In this document: positions 32,592 to 43,409 of the stretch, one piece after another
Layout: each line of letters opens with the position of its first letter
Numbering within the stretch: position 1 is the stretch's first letter
From: Tulasnella sp. 424
Taxonomy: Eukaryota > Basidiomycota > Agaricomycetes > Cantharellales > Tulasnellaceae
Direction of reading: 5' to 3'
NCBI GenBank assembly: GCA_019633425.1
Contig: WSUB01000132.1
Span: forward strand, 55,746-119,745
Length of the DNA stretch: 64,000 nt
Made by a program: the position numbers and the translations under genes
The notes under the pieces: generated by a model
What the model was told of the DNA's origin: nothing
Seen by the model: only the letters and a program-made list of their open reading frames with translations
Database searches by the model: none

Positions 32592-35083
32592 TCACGTAGG
32601 TTCTTCTCGCGTGGATAGTCGAAAGACTTTAGCAGCTTGGTTCGAAGCGTGAGCGGCATCCTGAGTATTTCCGATTTGTTCGAAGACTTCTGCGGCTTCT
32701 GTATAAGGGCCAATTGCCTCCCTGTAGTTGCCCTGATCGCGATGCACGTCACCAAGGCCCGACGAAGATCTAGCTCTGCCGTATCGATACCCAATGTCGG
32801 TAAAGATTTCCAGCGCCTCGGAAAAGAGCGTGCTAGCTCGGTTATACTGGTTTTGAAGCCGATGCACGTGGGCGAGATCCCGCAAAGCAATGGCTCTCCC
32901 GTATCTGTCGCCGATCTCGGTGAAGATGTCTAGGGCGTCGGAGTAGAATGTCATGGCCTGGTCGTACTTGTTTTGAAGTCGATGCACCTCGGCGAGACCC
33001 CAAAGAGCGGAGGCTCTCCCTCGCCTGTCGCCGATGTCTGTGCGGATTTGGAGGGCCTCGGAGTAGAATGTCACGGCCTGGCTGTACTCGTTTTGAAGCC
33101 GATGCACGTCAGCTAGACCCGTAAGAGCGTCGGCTCTCCCTTGCCTAACGCCCATGTCGGTGTAGATTTGTAAGGCTTCGGAGTAGAATGGAACGGCCTG
33201 GCCGTACTCGGTTTGAAACCGATGCACGTGGGCGAGGTCGAGAAGAGTGTTGGCTTTGCCTTGCCTGTCGCCGATGTCGGTGCAGATTTGAAGGGCCTCG
33301 GAGTTGAATGTCACGGCTTGGCTGTATTCGTTTCGAAGCCGATGCACCTGGGCCAGTTCGAACAGCGCCGCCGCCTTTCCTTTGCTGTCGCCGACATCCC
33401 TGTATCTACCCAGAGCCTTGCTGAAGAAGTCCGACGCGTTCACATAGTCACCCTGCTGCCGGTACATAACTCCCAGACTGGTCAGAAGCGCCGGAGAGCG
33501 AGCTCTAGAAGCCGCTGCATCTGCGGTCCGTACCGGGTCTGGTCTAATCATCGGCTATATCACACTTTGGTCAATTGCATGTAATTTACCCGAAATCAAC
33601 ATTGCTCACCATCCAGCTGATTGACTTTTGACAAGTCTCAGCAGTTGGTCGTTTTCCAGGGTCGATGCTCCAACAGGCAAGCATGAGGGAACAAAGTGCC
33701 TGAATCAATGACATGCGAGCGTTGTCGGTGATAGAAGGGAGATCTCCCTTAACGACCCGTACGATAACGGCGTTGTTGTTGATGACATCTTGAAACGGAA
33801 TTGAGTTGGTCATCACCTATTCCGGAGCTCAAGTTCGAGACTCGATTGGGAACAGGGTTAACGTTGGACGTGAACTTTACCTCGTACACTACACATCCCA
33901 ACGCCCAGACATCGCTCGCAAGGGTGGCTTTCTCCTCGTTCAACAGTTCCGGAGCGGCCCAACGAAGAGTGAAATGATCTCCTGTCAGTGTTATGCACAG
34001 TGTATTGTTCGGGCCGCAGGACGTTGCTTCAAGCGACAGGGCTGGTTGCGATTTGTTTCCAGCTTGACTCGCATCGTTGTCTAGATCCTCGGTTATTTGA
34101 CGGCGAGCGGATCCAAAGTCGGTAATCACCGCGCGGTACTCGGAAGTGACCAATATGTTTATCTGCAAAGTCGGAGCGATGTTTGCCAGTGGTTCAATAG
34201 GATGCTCTTAAAACGTACGCATTTGAGGTCGCCGTGGCGGATTGGGGGTTGTTGGCTATGGAGGTATTCGACTCCCTTAGCGACGTCGCTAATCTGGAAT
34301 GCAGAGTGTCAGAGGTCGATCGAAGGAAAGTAGGTCGATCGTACAAGCCAGATTCGTTCGGGGATCTCCCATTCTGCTGATGCGATAAAGTTCTTCAAGT
34401 TTCCGTTCTCAGCCCAGGGAAAGACCAGCCAGACTACATCCTTGGAATAGTCCTCGACAAATCCTTCGAGCTTAATGACGTTGACGTGAGAGAGTCCGAC
34501 CAAGAATTCGGCTTCCCTGAGTGTCAACTGAACAAACGACCTTAGCGCTGAAACCACCAAGTTATTGTTCTGAATCTTCTTACGCCTAATACCCGCGCTG
34601 GGTCATTTGACATGTTCATTTTCTTCACTGCTACATCCTGTAAGGTTGAATCGATGAGCCGCTCATCGTCGCTCATGGCAGAATAGCGCCGACCTTCCGC
34701 TGCTGAGACGCTTCTCTAGCAGGATTAGGTAAGCTGAGACCGTGCGTTTTGGTCGGATTGGATCGGCTCGCTCTTTCTTGACCACTGGAGTGAGAGACCA
34801 AAAAGGCTCGTGAAACTGTTGCATAACCTCCACGGAACTCGGGGGCGCCGTTGACGAATTCGACGGAGGAGGGATCAAGTCGCCTATTCGCAAGCTTATT
34901 GAGTTTATCCCTCTATGAGATAAAGTAGTTTTAATGAGTCATTGAAATTGTCTTTGATTATCGGGAAGAACGTACCAGCTTAGCACTTTGCGGGAATCCA
35001 CTGGAGGAAGTATCGTGGTCCGAATCGGACGGTGAACCAGGCAACATAGACGGCCCGACATCATGATTGTCGTCTTTTGGCAT
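32592..35083 (-). CDS. protein kinase with seven C-terminal TPR repeats (gene A)
   Basis: There are eight exons (minus strand): 35083-34976, 34912-34694, 34637-34584, 34527-34345, 34293-34219, 34162-33881, 33816-33610 and 33554-32592, all in phase, giving 696 aa. The kinase domain has the Gly loop FRGGYATVS (62-70), VAVKK with Lys114, HGDLKCIN (208-215; the usual HRD arginine is Gly), DFG (228-230) and APE (283-285). All catalytic residues are there, so activity is plausible; substrates are unknown. Residues 398-677 are seven 40-residue TPRs, for example LADVHRLQNEYSQAVTFYSE, nearly identical at the DNA level (120-bp period). TPRs bind partner proteins. Paralogue B at 59-61.5 kb has the same exon plan. 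A signalling or recognition role is inference. Confidence 0.88.
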
Positions 35084-35235
35084 AGAATGTGCACACTTCA
35101 TCCGTTCCGTTTAGTGACCTTGACTCTTTAGGAGGAGGGTGGCAGGACCCTGAGCGGCGAGGACCAAACCATAGATCAACACCGAACAAACAAGCACCCC
35201 GAAATTTCGAAACCGTCCGCGCATCGTCTCTAGCC
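35084..35235. promoter_or_regulatory. short divergent promoter, kinase-TPR A and mS35
   Basis: Only 152 bp separate the two divergent start codons, so the promoters must overlap each other or the 5' exons. No TATA-like element is obvious. Confidence 0.5.
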
Positions 35236-36151
35236 ATGGCATCATTAACAGCAGTGGCTCGCCGAGCAAGCAGCCAGCTAAGAAGACCTCAAATACTAGC
35301 TCCATCAGCTTGGGCAACTGGATCCACAACACAACGCCGTTCTTTCCGGTCAAATGATCTACCTACCTTCAAGTCTCTCCAGGATGAATTCGAGTTGGAG
35401 GATATTGAGGAGTTCGAAGGAGATGATGCCACTGGTCTCGGGCATTTGATTCTGCGACAACAGCGGGAATATCTCAATCTCTTCCGAAAGATTGAGCTTG
35501 AAGTACCTCAGTTGAAAGGTGCGCGTTTGGTGCCAAACAAGGGTACTCCGTGCTAAACGAGTCTCGTGTGCAGCTTTTCGTCGTCCGTTCGTTCCTCCTC
35601 CTTCAGACAAATACCTTACCCATAGGCAACTGTGGTATGGAGGCGAAGAACATCCAGCTGAAAAGAAAGCCGTCATTGTGGTCCCCGTTTCGAAATTGCC
35701 GCTCACTCAACCTTCGGCCGTTCACAAATTCAAGCTAATCGCCGGAACACGGTGGTCTCGGGAGTATCCGAAAGACTCTGGATTTTCCTCTCATGAACTG
35801 GAGTCCCTTGGGGAGCAAGGGTTCATCAAGATTTCCTGCGAGGACATGCCCGACCACGGCTTGAACCTCAAATGGTGCTCGGACGTGCTGGATAGGATGG
35901 TTAAAGAATCTAATGTAAGCTTAGCTCGGTGGTATTTGCGCGCTGTTACTCACAGGGTTTGGCCTATGCTTTAGGATCCCACTGATACCTTCAGCGACGT
36001 TCCCATTGATGATCGTCACATTCGCTCTCGAGACCGGAAGCAGCGAACCGGGAAGCTCCACGCTCGTAGAGCCAAGAGACCCACAATAGACGACTTCCCA
36101 AAAGAGTGGCTACCGGATGGAGAGCCGCAGGCTACTCCGCGAACAATCTAG
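35236..36151 (+). CDS. mitochondrial small-subunit ribosomal protein mS35
   Basis: The exons are 35236-35518, 35574-35914 and 35975-36151, in phase, giving 266 aa. The N-terminus is Ser/Arg/Ala-rich with RRSFRS, an import signal. The conserved block includes FRRPFVPPP, LTHRQLWYGGEEHPAEKK, VPVSKLPLT, HKFKLIAGTRWSRE and KISCEDMPD with LKWCSDVLDRM. These define the MRPS35/Rsm24 family of the mitochondrial small subunit. The last exon is basic and ends TPRTI. The protein acts in the mitochondrial matrix as a structural ribosome component. Confidence 0.9.
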
Positions 36152-36237
36152 CAGACGCTGTCGTTCGTTCATGCAATCCCATTTACCCAATCACTCATAC
36201 ATTCGAGTAGTGCGAAAATCTATCATTGCGCTTCATT

Positions 36238-37057
36238 TTACTGCCTAGCCAGCTCGGTCAACCATCGAAAGGCGCCGCCCCTCGCCACTTTCATCCAGTC
36301 AGCTACGCCTAGTTCCCTGCACAGCGCCATGAAGAGCACCGTCCATCCAACATTAGACTTTGAGCGAACATCCCGGCACTTAATTAATGCTGTGACGAGG
36401 TTCGTCGTCGATAGGAGGGCAACTATAATAAGCAGAGCTACGACCTGAAATCGAAGCCATTGGATTGTGCACTTGGCAGATTCCAGAGCACGTCCGTGTA
36501 CTTTAAGGCAACGCTCCGGACTTTTATCGTCACTGTCAGTGCCGTTGGAAGAGTCCTCGGTCTCATCATCCTGGTTCCATGCTCCACATCCAACTTCTTT
36601 CTCGTGGTCCTCCCATGGGACTGAGAGGTGTTGAGGGGAGATATCGTCGGAGTGTAGCTCACTCTCGAAGAGAGCTTTCTTTTTTGGACTACTTGGAATA
36701 AACTCCCTAGAATGGTGCAATCAGACGGGGAGTATCCTTTTTGCTTTCTCTTTGCAGCCCCTTACTTTGACGCCACTATTCGTGGACTGTGCTCACCACA
36801 ACCCGGACAGACGTTCACCGGTGAAACCCACTGTACACAGCAGCGATAGCAAAACACGTCATCGCAGTTCTCTATGAAGTCAGACCGTCAGCATGGCCCC
36901 ACGGCGTTATTAGTGAGAGCTGAGCAAGGAATATCCACCTACCCAAGAGGCCGTATTCGGAACCCATAGTTGGATTGGAAGAGCATATGCGGCAGCAAGG
37001 AGCAAAGATATCCCCTCGCGAAAACTCGCGGCCTAAGGGGGAATGAGGTCGATTCAT
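36238..37057 (-). CDS. RING-like zinc-finger membrane protein
   Basis: The exons (minus strand) are 37057-36943, 36871-36766 and 36706-36238, in phase, giving 229 aa. The first 65 residues carry paired cysteines: CCRIC (21-25), C41, FCYRCC (45-50) and CPGC (60-63). This resembles a compact RING/zinc-ribbon finger without the usual His. An acidic Asp/Ser/Glu-rich linker follows, then one transmembrane helix (about 160-182, FQVVALLIIVALLSTTNLVTA) and a short C-terminal segment with a Trp. The splices are essential because they join finger and tail. A membrane-anchored ubiquitin ligase is possible but unproven; a zinc-binding structural role is the alternative. The exact family was not recognised. 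Confidence 0.72.
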
Positions 37058-37604
37058 AGTACAGATGGAGGAAGAGGGAAAATTACGCGACGCTGACAAG
37101 AGGTGTTTTTCGAAGCGAGTTAAATTAGAAACGAAACCGGAGATTCGCTGTGGCGGAGTGATTTTATGCGTAGTGCGGGCAACAATGAAATTGGTTTCTT
37201 TCACATTGGATTGAAAGGGAGCATGGGCACCACTGACACGAGGCACGTGCATCGCGTCTTTGTACCATTCGCCCGCTGATTGCAAAGGAAATCTCGGCGG
37301 TGCATACCTTAGTTTCAGCAAGTGTTTGTTGCGGTACATTCAGAGGCGGAGGATCGGATCTTCTATTATGACTCTGTCCGAGGGCTTTGCTCACGATGCA
37401 AGACACATGTCTATGTTAAAAGGGTATTATTCAGGCTGTCAGCGACAAAGATATAGAATAATCGACAGGCATCGCGACCCGAGACGCGCAAAATTATTCA
37501 TGTTGAAGGTTCGGCCTGCTCTATCGCCTCCAGCCGGGAAATTTGTCTACACATCGAACCTCAATAAAACAACGCCTTGGTAAAAGGACATCAATGCCAA
37601 AAAC
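37058..37604. other. intergenic 0.55 kb
   Basis: Promoter region of the RING-like gene and 3' flank of CK2 beta, both on the minus strand. I see no gene or repeat. Confidence 0.5.
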
Positions 37605-38853
37605 CTACCTGTCACGCGTCGCGCCTTGCCATCTTTGCAGCTTTGCTATTTCGTTGATCTTGAAGCCAAAAATCTTGGGCATATACTTCTCCGCCTTGGC
37701 AGCGGCATTAGCTGTCGACACGTTACCACCCACTCCCAATGCCGAGTTCCTTCCATCTCTTGGCGTCTCTTCTCCCACACTACCCAACCTCCGTGGGACA
37801 GTGGCGCTGGTGCTCGGCGTGGCCCCGGGGAGGGCTGCTGTCCCACCGGCCGCGGTTGCCGAAGTACCTTCAGGCGGCGCTTTACTCGGTATCATGTGAG
37901 GATAGACCATGAGGAACATGTGAGGAAAAGTCGAGCCAAAGTAGGCTCCATCGATTGAACCATGTCGACTAGACTTGGGGGAGTAGAGATCTTCACATCT
38001 TGGACAGTAAAGCTTGACGGGCTTTTCGTATGGAAGGTCGGTGAGACCGCAGGGTAGAAGAGGCTGCTGATAGCAGAGAACGCGCGGGCAGCGACCAAAG
38101 TCGGCCTTTTTGTATTTTTCAAGCTGAGTTTGGAATTTCGGAAAGGGGGGTGGGGGCGAGTCAGTGGTGGTGGACTGGAGAAGGAAAGCGTAGCGGAAAG
38201 GTAAAGTACCATTTTAGCAAGTCCTCGCGAAGTAACTATCCACCTTTGATGGATAAGACCATACAAAAGTCGGGCCGAAATCTCCACTGAGCCGCGGATA
38301 TCATCTTCAAGGTCCTCTTCTGTTCTTGTTCGTCGGAGAATACAAGTCATCCGCCACGTTAGTCAAACATATAAGATAGACAGAAAATGACACTTGGATA
38401 TTAATGAATATCGTCGCGCCCGGACTCACCGAGGTTATCGGTGATGAGATCCAAGGCTTGGGCGTAATTCTGAACTTCGGTATTAAGGCCGGTCAAGTTG
38501 AATCGGTCCAAGATATAGTCTTCTTCGACTTCACAGAAATATTCGTTGCCTTTTGATGAGAGGAACCATGAAATCCACTGAGGTATGGGCGGAAATTTTC
38601 AGAGTGGTGGTTAGGTTTGGGGACATTCGCTAGGCGGTGAGTTGACCGAGGCGTTTATTTGACGTACCGAGCTGCAGAGAAGATGTAATAGCTCAGATGA
38701 ATTGCCGAGTCGCCAGCCTGGGATATGAAAAGAGCTTACTTGGAATAGTCCGAGTCCGAGCCAGTCGATGCGTCTTCCACTGTTAAAGGGTACGGCGCGG
38801 GGTTAGCGGTGCAACGCCTCCACGGTCAAAGCGTCAGGCGTCAAATACGAACT
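37605..38853 (-). CDS. casein kinase 2 regulatory subunit beta
   Basis: The exons (minus strand) are 38779-38740, a 4-nt exon 38671-38668, 38577-38430, 38319-38210 and 38123-37605. The start codon appears split, with A supplied by an upstream exon (possibly ending at 38853) and TG by 38779-38778, giving 273 aa. Family marks are [19 protein letters not shown] and DRFNLTGLN near the N-terminus, then LYGLIHQRW and [14 protein letters not shown]. The zinc-binding cysteines are 113, 118, 141 and 144, followed by [19 protein letters not shown] and the C-terminal KIFGFKI. An Ala/Thr/Gly-rich insert of about 60 residues precedes that end. The subunit dimerises, binds two catalytic subunits and directs CK2 to substrates. 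The 5' end is the uncertain part. Confidence 0.88.
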
Positions 38854-41800
38854 AGTGTTTCGTTAACAAGTACGTTCGGGAGGATGAGATCTATTGAGAA
38901 GCCGAGGAGAAGAGCTGCATACAAGGTCGTAAAACACACAAAGGCTGCAGAAGGAAAGAGACTTGAGTAGACACGTGTGGTAACCAGGTCAAGTCGTCCT
39001 GGTTTAGACTGATGAGTGGATGGTTCTCACGGTTCGCAACTCCTCGTCCACTCTCAACCCTTTTCCTTTGCCCCTGAAAACCCTGGCGAGAGCTCATGCT
39101 GGGTCCTGCATCTCGTATAGTCGACGAGCTCGCGAACGAGTCAAAAGCTTGTTTGACTTGATGGTGATGCAGAATTCGCTTATTCTATTACAATCGAGCA
39201 AGAACTCACGGGCATGGGGATCTTACTTCAAGCCGAGCCTGGACGGTGAAATCGTGGTGCTGTGCTCTCCGTCCAGAATTTCATACTCGCAACACTTCAC
39301 CGCCAAATCGCTAAGTACGTTCATGACAAAGAGCCTTTTCCAGGTACTCTGTGCTTGGTATCAAACGAGACGGAGCCATCAAAACTCCCGAACGTTGATC
39401 GCGCACCGCTCACCCGGCGAGGATTCTTTACGCCGAGCCTTGAAATATCCAACGACCCCCCTACTTAATCTCCAGTACATGCTGCTGCAACTGAATCTGC
39501 ATTAGTGCCATGTTTTAGACAGTTTTTGCCTGTCGAGGCCCACTCTGCGATGAACGGATTGCCGCAGGTTCGCATCGGTCCGACCCACTATTCATATCTC
39601 TTTCTCTCTGGAACGGGGGATTCCGTTTCTCCCCTGCGCAACCGCACACGTATATATATAAATGGGACATACAACAAGGTTCCTGTTTCATGATTATCTG
39701 TTCCGCTTCGTCACCAATTTCGAGGTATCGCGTTCCTCCACTCCGACGCATCGCAAGGCTGTCGAAGTCGCGCCCCCCCGTTGGATTCAATACGCTCTTA
39801 CCGCACAGCCACATCCACAGTTTATATTTTTAAAATGGCTTCTCATCCCCAAGAGAAACAAATAACGAGAAGAATGATCTATAGAAGGAGCCGAAATCAG
39901 CTATTGCTCGTTGGGCATGCAGGCGACCGCTCCTCTCTTGAGGATACGTCGGGACCTAGCCTTGCACGACACTCTGGACAAATTCTAGGAGAGTCTGCCA
40001 CTACAACGCTATAGTTATAATGCTTCCGTTGTCTCGTGGCTGGGATCGAGCGGAAGCGAAACGAGGGGGGACGGCTGGCGGTTGTCGGTCCGAGGATCAT
40101 TCCTTGCTCTTTGGGGGGAAATTATTGGGACGATCAAACCCGCTATTCCGAAGCTACTTAATAATGGGTTTGCGTGCTTATATGAACTCGAAGATGAAGT
40201 TCAAAAGGAGAAGATGCTGTAATGACTTGCAGCTCCACAACCGTACCTTTGTCTGCGCCCTCTGAACGACGTCGTCAGGAAACCTCTAAGTTTAGCTACA
40301 CTTTAGCTGGATCAGGCTCTCCATGAATCTATCGCGTCGCCCAGGTGATTTCATCTAACACGCGCGTCCGCGGGCAGTACAGGTCATGCTCGACACTGGC
40401 CACACGATGCGGCCCTCCCGAACAAAAGGGTGCCGCGAGGGAAATCGTGGAGGGAAGTGAAAGATTAATTTTAGCACATGCTTTATGTTGCCTTTCCTCG
40501 CTAGCTCAACGAAAACCGAGCCGGTCTTACCTCAAGTCGGGTGTTGTAGTGGGAGCCGAAATATCGTAAAAAGGACCCCCTTACGATATTTCGGATCGTC
40601 TTTGCCTAAACTTTCGAACATTAGCGTCTGGTCGCCCCCTCCCTCTCTTTGCTCCCGTCCTTGGGGTAGGCGTGTAGCCGAACAAACCGAGGCAGCTTCG
40701 GGATGGCTGAGCGGGGTGGTGGAGGACGTCGGACCGAAAGCTTCGAATATCAAACTGGTTATGTGGCTCTCCCTCGAGTCCTTGCCAAGCTCCACTTGTA
40801 CAGTTATATCTTTGGAGCAAAGCCCCTCCTAAGCCATCGCTCGGACAAACCAAAATGAAGTGCAAGGGAAGAGGCTTGGTTGTGATCCTCCAGGACGCCT
40901 GAAGGTGGAACATATGCGCCAACTCCTCTTTTCAGGGGGGATCCTCATTGCTTCTTTTAAATTTCAAATGGCGCCACACTTTACAATTTGTGACCAAGCC
41001 GAGAGGGAATCGACAAGCGTTCTTTTTCGCGCTGAAAGTCGAAAAACCCCCAACCCCTGTCTGGCCACATTATTTCCCATGAACTAGGCAAAGTGGAAAA
41101 GCCCGCCGACCTTGCGCACTGCACGAGGGTCGGGATCGACACGCCGTCCTTTCCATATGCCATGCATGCTTTGGCAGCTCATCTTGGCGACTGGGTCCCC
41201 AGCTGATGGGGCTAAATTTTTTTTGGAACTCAGATTTCTTTGGGTGTGCACAATGCGCGAGGCGGGGGGGCCTGCAACTGAAGATCCGGCTTTGCGAAGT
41301 CTCCGAAAGAACCGAGCCCTGCATGAGATCAAAAACCCATCTAACCATCCAAAACGATGCGTCGGCCGGCCGACTGCGGCAGTAGGGTTTCAGCCACAAG
41401 GGGCGTTTTCTCATGTTTACGACACACACGCACGACGGGCCCTCAAAGCACACACAAACGCCGCGCTGATCTTGGAAATTTCAAATTTGTTCAGGAAGAA
41501 AAAGCTACAATCGCGTTCGCTTTTTCGAGCGGGCGCCGTAAGCAAAAATTGGAAATTCAGACGGTTTAGGAAGGTACAATGTAGCGCTGGCAAATTCGGG
41601 CCCCACGCCTCAAACGCCACATATGAGTTACCAGGGGGGAATACGACGGCGACGATTATTGAGATTTACACTTTTTGTGATAATTGTCTCATTGAGACCT
41701 TGACGATTGCTCGGGTCGCTCTCCCTCTTTGTGTGTCGGTCGGCGTTCCTGGGCGGTTGCGCGCGCCGAGCGAGGCCGAGCGCTGTTACAGACTGCTGCG

Positions 41801-41893
41801 GGGAGATTGCCGGCCGGAGGTTCCCAGGGTGAAACGCTGAAAATAAACCCGGGGGTCTTTTTCTTTTGAACAGGTGGCTTGCTGCCGGTTTCT
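38854..41893. other. gene-poor region, 3 kb
   Basis: No gene can be supported. Open frames of up to 242 codons occur (41112-41840, plus strand) but have mixed composition, overlap antisense frames and show no domain. I found no transposase, reverse transcriptase or long repeat. One perfect short hairpin is listed separately. Confidence 0.5.
40556..40594. repeat. perfect inverted repeat, 14-bp arms
   Basis: The left arm ccgaaatatcgtaa (40556-40569) is the exact reverse complement of ttacgatatttcgg (40581-40594), with an 11-base loop. It lies far from any supported gene. It could be a small palindromic element, a transcription-factor site or an RNA hairpin. Confidence 0.85.
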
Positions 41894-42173
41894 ATGGCTG
41901 TGCTTCTAACGTACAATACTGACCCTCATGCCTTTGAGCTTTTCGGGAGAAGAATCTTGGAAATCGATGGGGCAACTATAGCTAGGCCTTTGATGCCCAC
42001 GCCGCTGGAGATCGAGAGTGTAAGTAAAATCTGGCTTCTATTCGGATATGGTAGACTTTTGCTTTCTAAACTTATTCTCTTAGCACACGCATCACGCAAT
42101 CGATTGCAGCCGGGGGCGTCTGACATTTTCGACGTATTCACTCGCCGAGCGCGCAAGTCTCGTGGTGTTGTAA
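41894..42173 (+). CDS. small hypothetical protein (two-exon candidate)
   Basis: An ATG frame (41894-42019) ends at a canonical donor (gtaagt). A 64-nt intron with a ctaaac branch site and pyrimidine tract ends cttag at 42083, and the second exon closes in phase at TAA, giving 71 aa. The intron is as well formed as those of the sure genes nearby, which is the main support. There is no domain or signal peptide. The gene might extend upstream with further exons. Confidence 0.4.
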
Positions 42174-43409
42174 TCGAAGGGGTTCTGTAAGCGCCTCATT
42201 CCATCATACCCAGACATTAAGCAAAGTTTAAGGAAGTCAAGAAGCTAGGGAGATCGTTTCGGTGCTTTTACGTCCAAGTGAGTGTGCACACATTATCGAG
42301 CTAACATAAGTTCCGAGGAGGGCCCCTTGCTGTGCAGAAGTGAGATGGTGCAGCGGGCAAGGCGGATATGTCCCAAGAAGATTCTTTGAAAGTGAAAGAG
42401 GGGGCGTTCTCTCTCTCACATCCAAAGAGTGGGAATACGACTGGACGAGGTTATCGCGGGGGTATGGCGCTCTTGGGCTGCGTCATGGCTGACGTCTTGT
42501 GTGAGTATCGACCGACGCGCACATCAATAATAGCGTTGAGTCGAGGGAACGTGTTACATTCAGTAAAGAACCGACGAGCTCGACTCGGGCATCTTATCCG
42601 ATAGTTGCTTGAATAAGTAATCTCTGTCGGTAACTACCATGCTATTGGAAAATGAGAAACCAGAGGCGGAGAGGGTCTACACGTGTTGAGCCTGGGCTTG
42701 CTTGCCCTCGAGTGACGCAGGATTGAGACTCGGTTTCCCGGGTCCCTGGTAACCACACGTTTAATGGTATTTTTTGTGTTATCTGGCCCTATACGTTACT
42801 CGTAAGCAAGGTCGGGGGTGGGTCGCTCGCATGACGAGAGAAGAGTGATACGAGCTTTTGGTGGCTTGAAATGGATGTCGGCGTATCCAGGCGCGCGTTG
42901 AGAGCGTGTTGCAATGCTCGGGATATTGGCAATTGGAATTGGGGAACGGTTGGTGAGTGGGTTGGTGGAGAGATGTGGGCAATTCCTCGCCATGGCGCTT
43001 TTTCGCGTCTGTTGGGTGATTGGCGTGAGTGTGCCTGAATGTAACGCGCATCACCCAGCCTTTCATTATTTTCCCTACCCTCAGTTCTCTTCACATCCAA
43101 CTGCTTTCCCCTCGCTTTCTCTTTCTTCCTCACCTCTCAGTACATACCGTCTCTCTTCTTCTTCTACTACTACAGTAAGTGCGCATCATCTTTCGAAGGG
43201 AATTGCAAAAAGAAGAGTAGAAGGACTGATGTATACGATGACGTCTTGCATTTGCTCGCTTTTCTCCTCGTAGCCGGATTCACTTTTGCTTGCCCTTTGG
43301 TCACTTCACTTTGCACGCCACACTTCACCATCACCCCATCGCTCTCCCCCCCCACTCTGTCTACTACCTGTAGACTCAGAGCGGGAGGACGTTCAAAACC
43401 AGACCGCTC
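42174..43409. promoter_or_regulatory. upstream region of the RhoGEF gene
   Basis: This is 1.2 kb without a supported gene. The right part (about 43065-43180 and 43330-43380) is strongly pyrimidine-rich, as in fungal promoters and leaders. A canonical donor (gtaagt at 43173) followed by AG sites before the ATG suggests an intron in the 5' untranslated region. Confidence 0.45.

Noticed and set aside
32622..33510. 120-bp tandem repeats as a satellite or CRISPR-like array
   Set aside because: The repeats are in-frame 40-codon TPR units of the kinase-TPR gene; there are no unique spacers.
34548..34637. Alternative exon borders in kinase-TPR A around 34548-34600 (donor gtattag, acceptor tttcag)
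   Set aside because: They give an immediate stop. The chosen pair (donor at 34583, acceptor at 34528) matches the same junction in gene B and restores LREAEFL.
39020..39505. 161-codon plus frame upstream of CK2 beta
   Set aside because: It lies antisense to the presumed CK2 beta promoter and leader, with no domain and no conserved splice context.
41112..41840. 242-codon plus frame in the gene-poor region
   Set aside because: Mixed composition, overlapping antisense frames, no domain and no intron signals. Length alone is not enough in GC-rich DNA.
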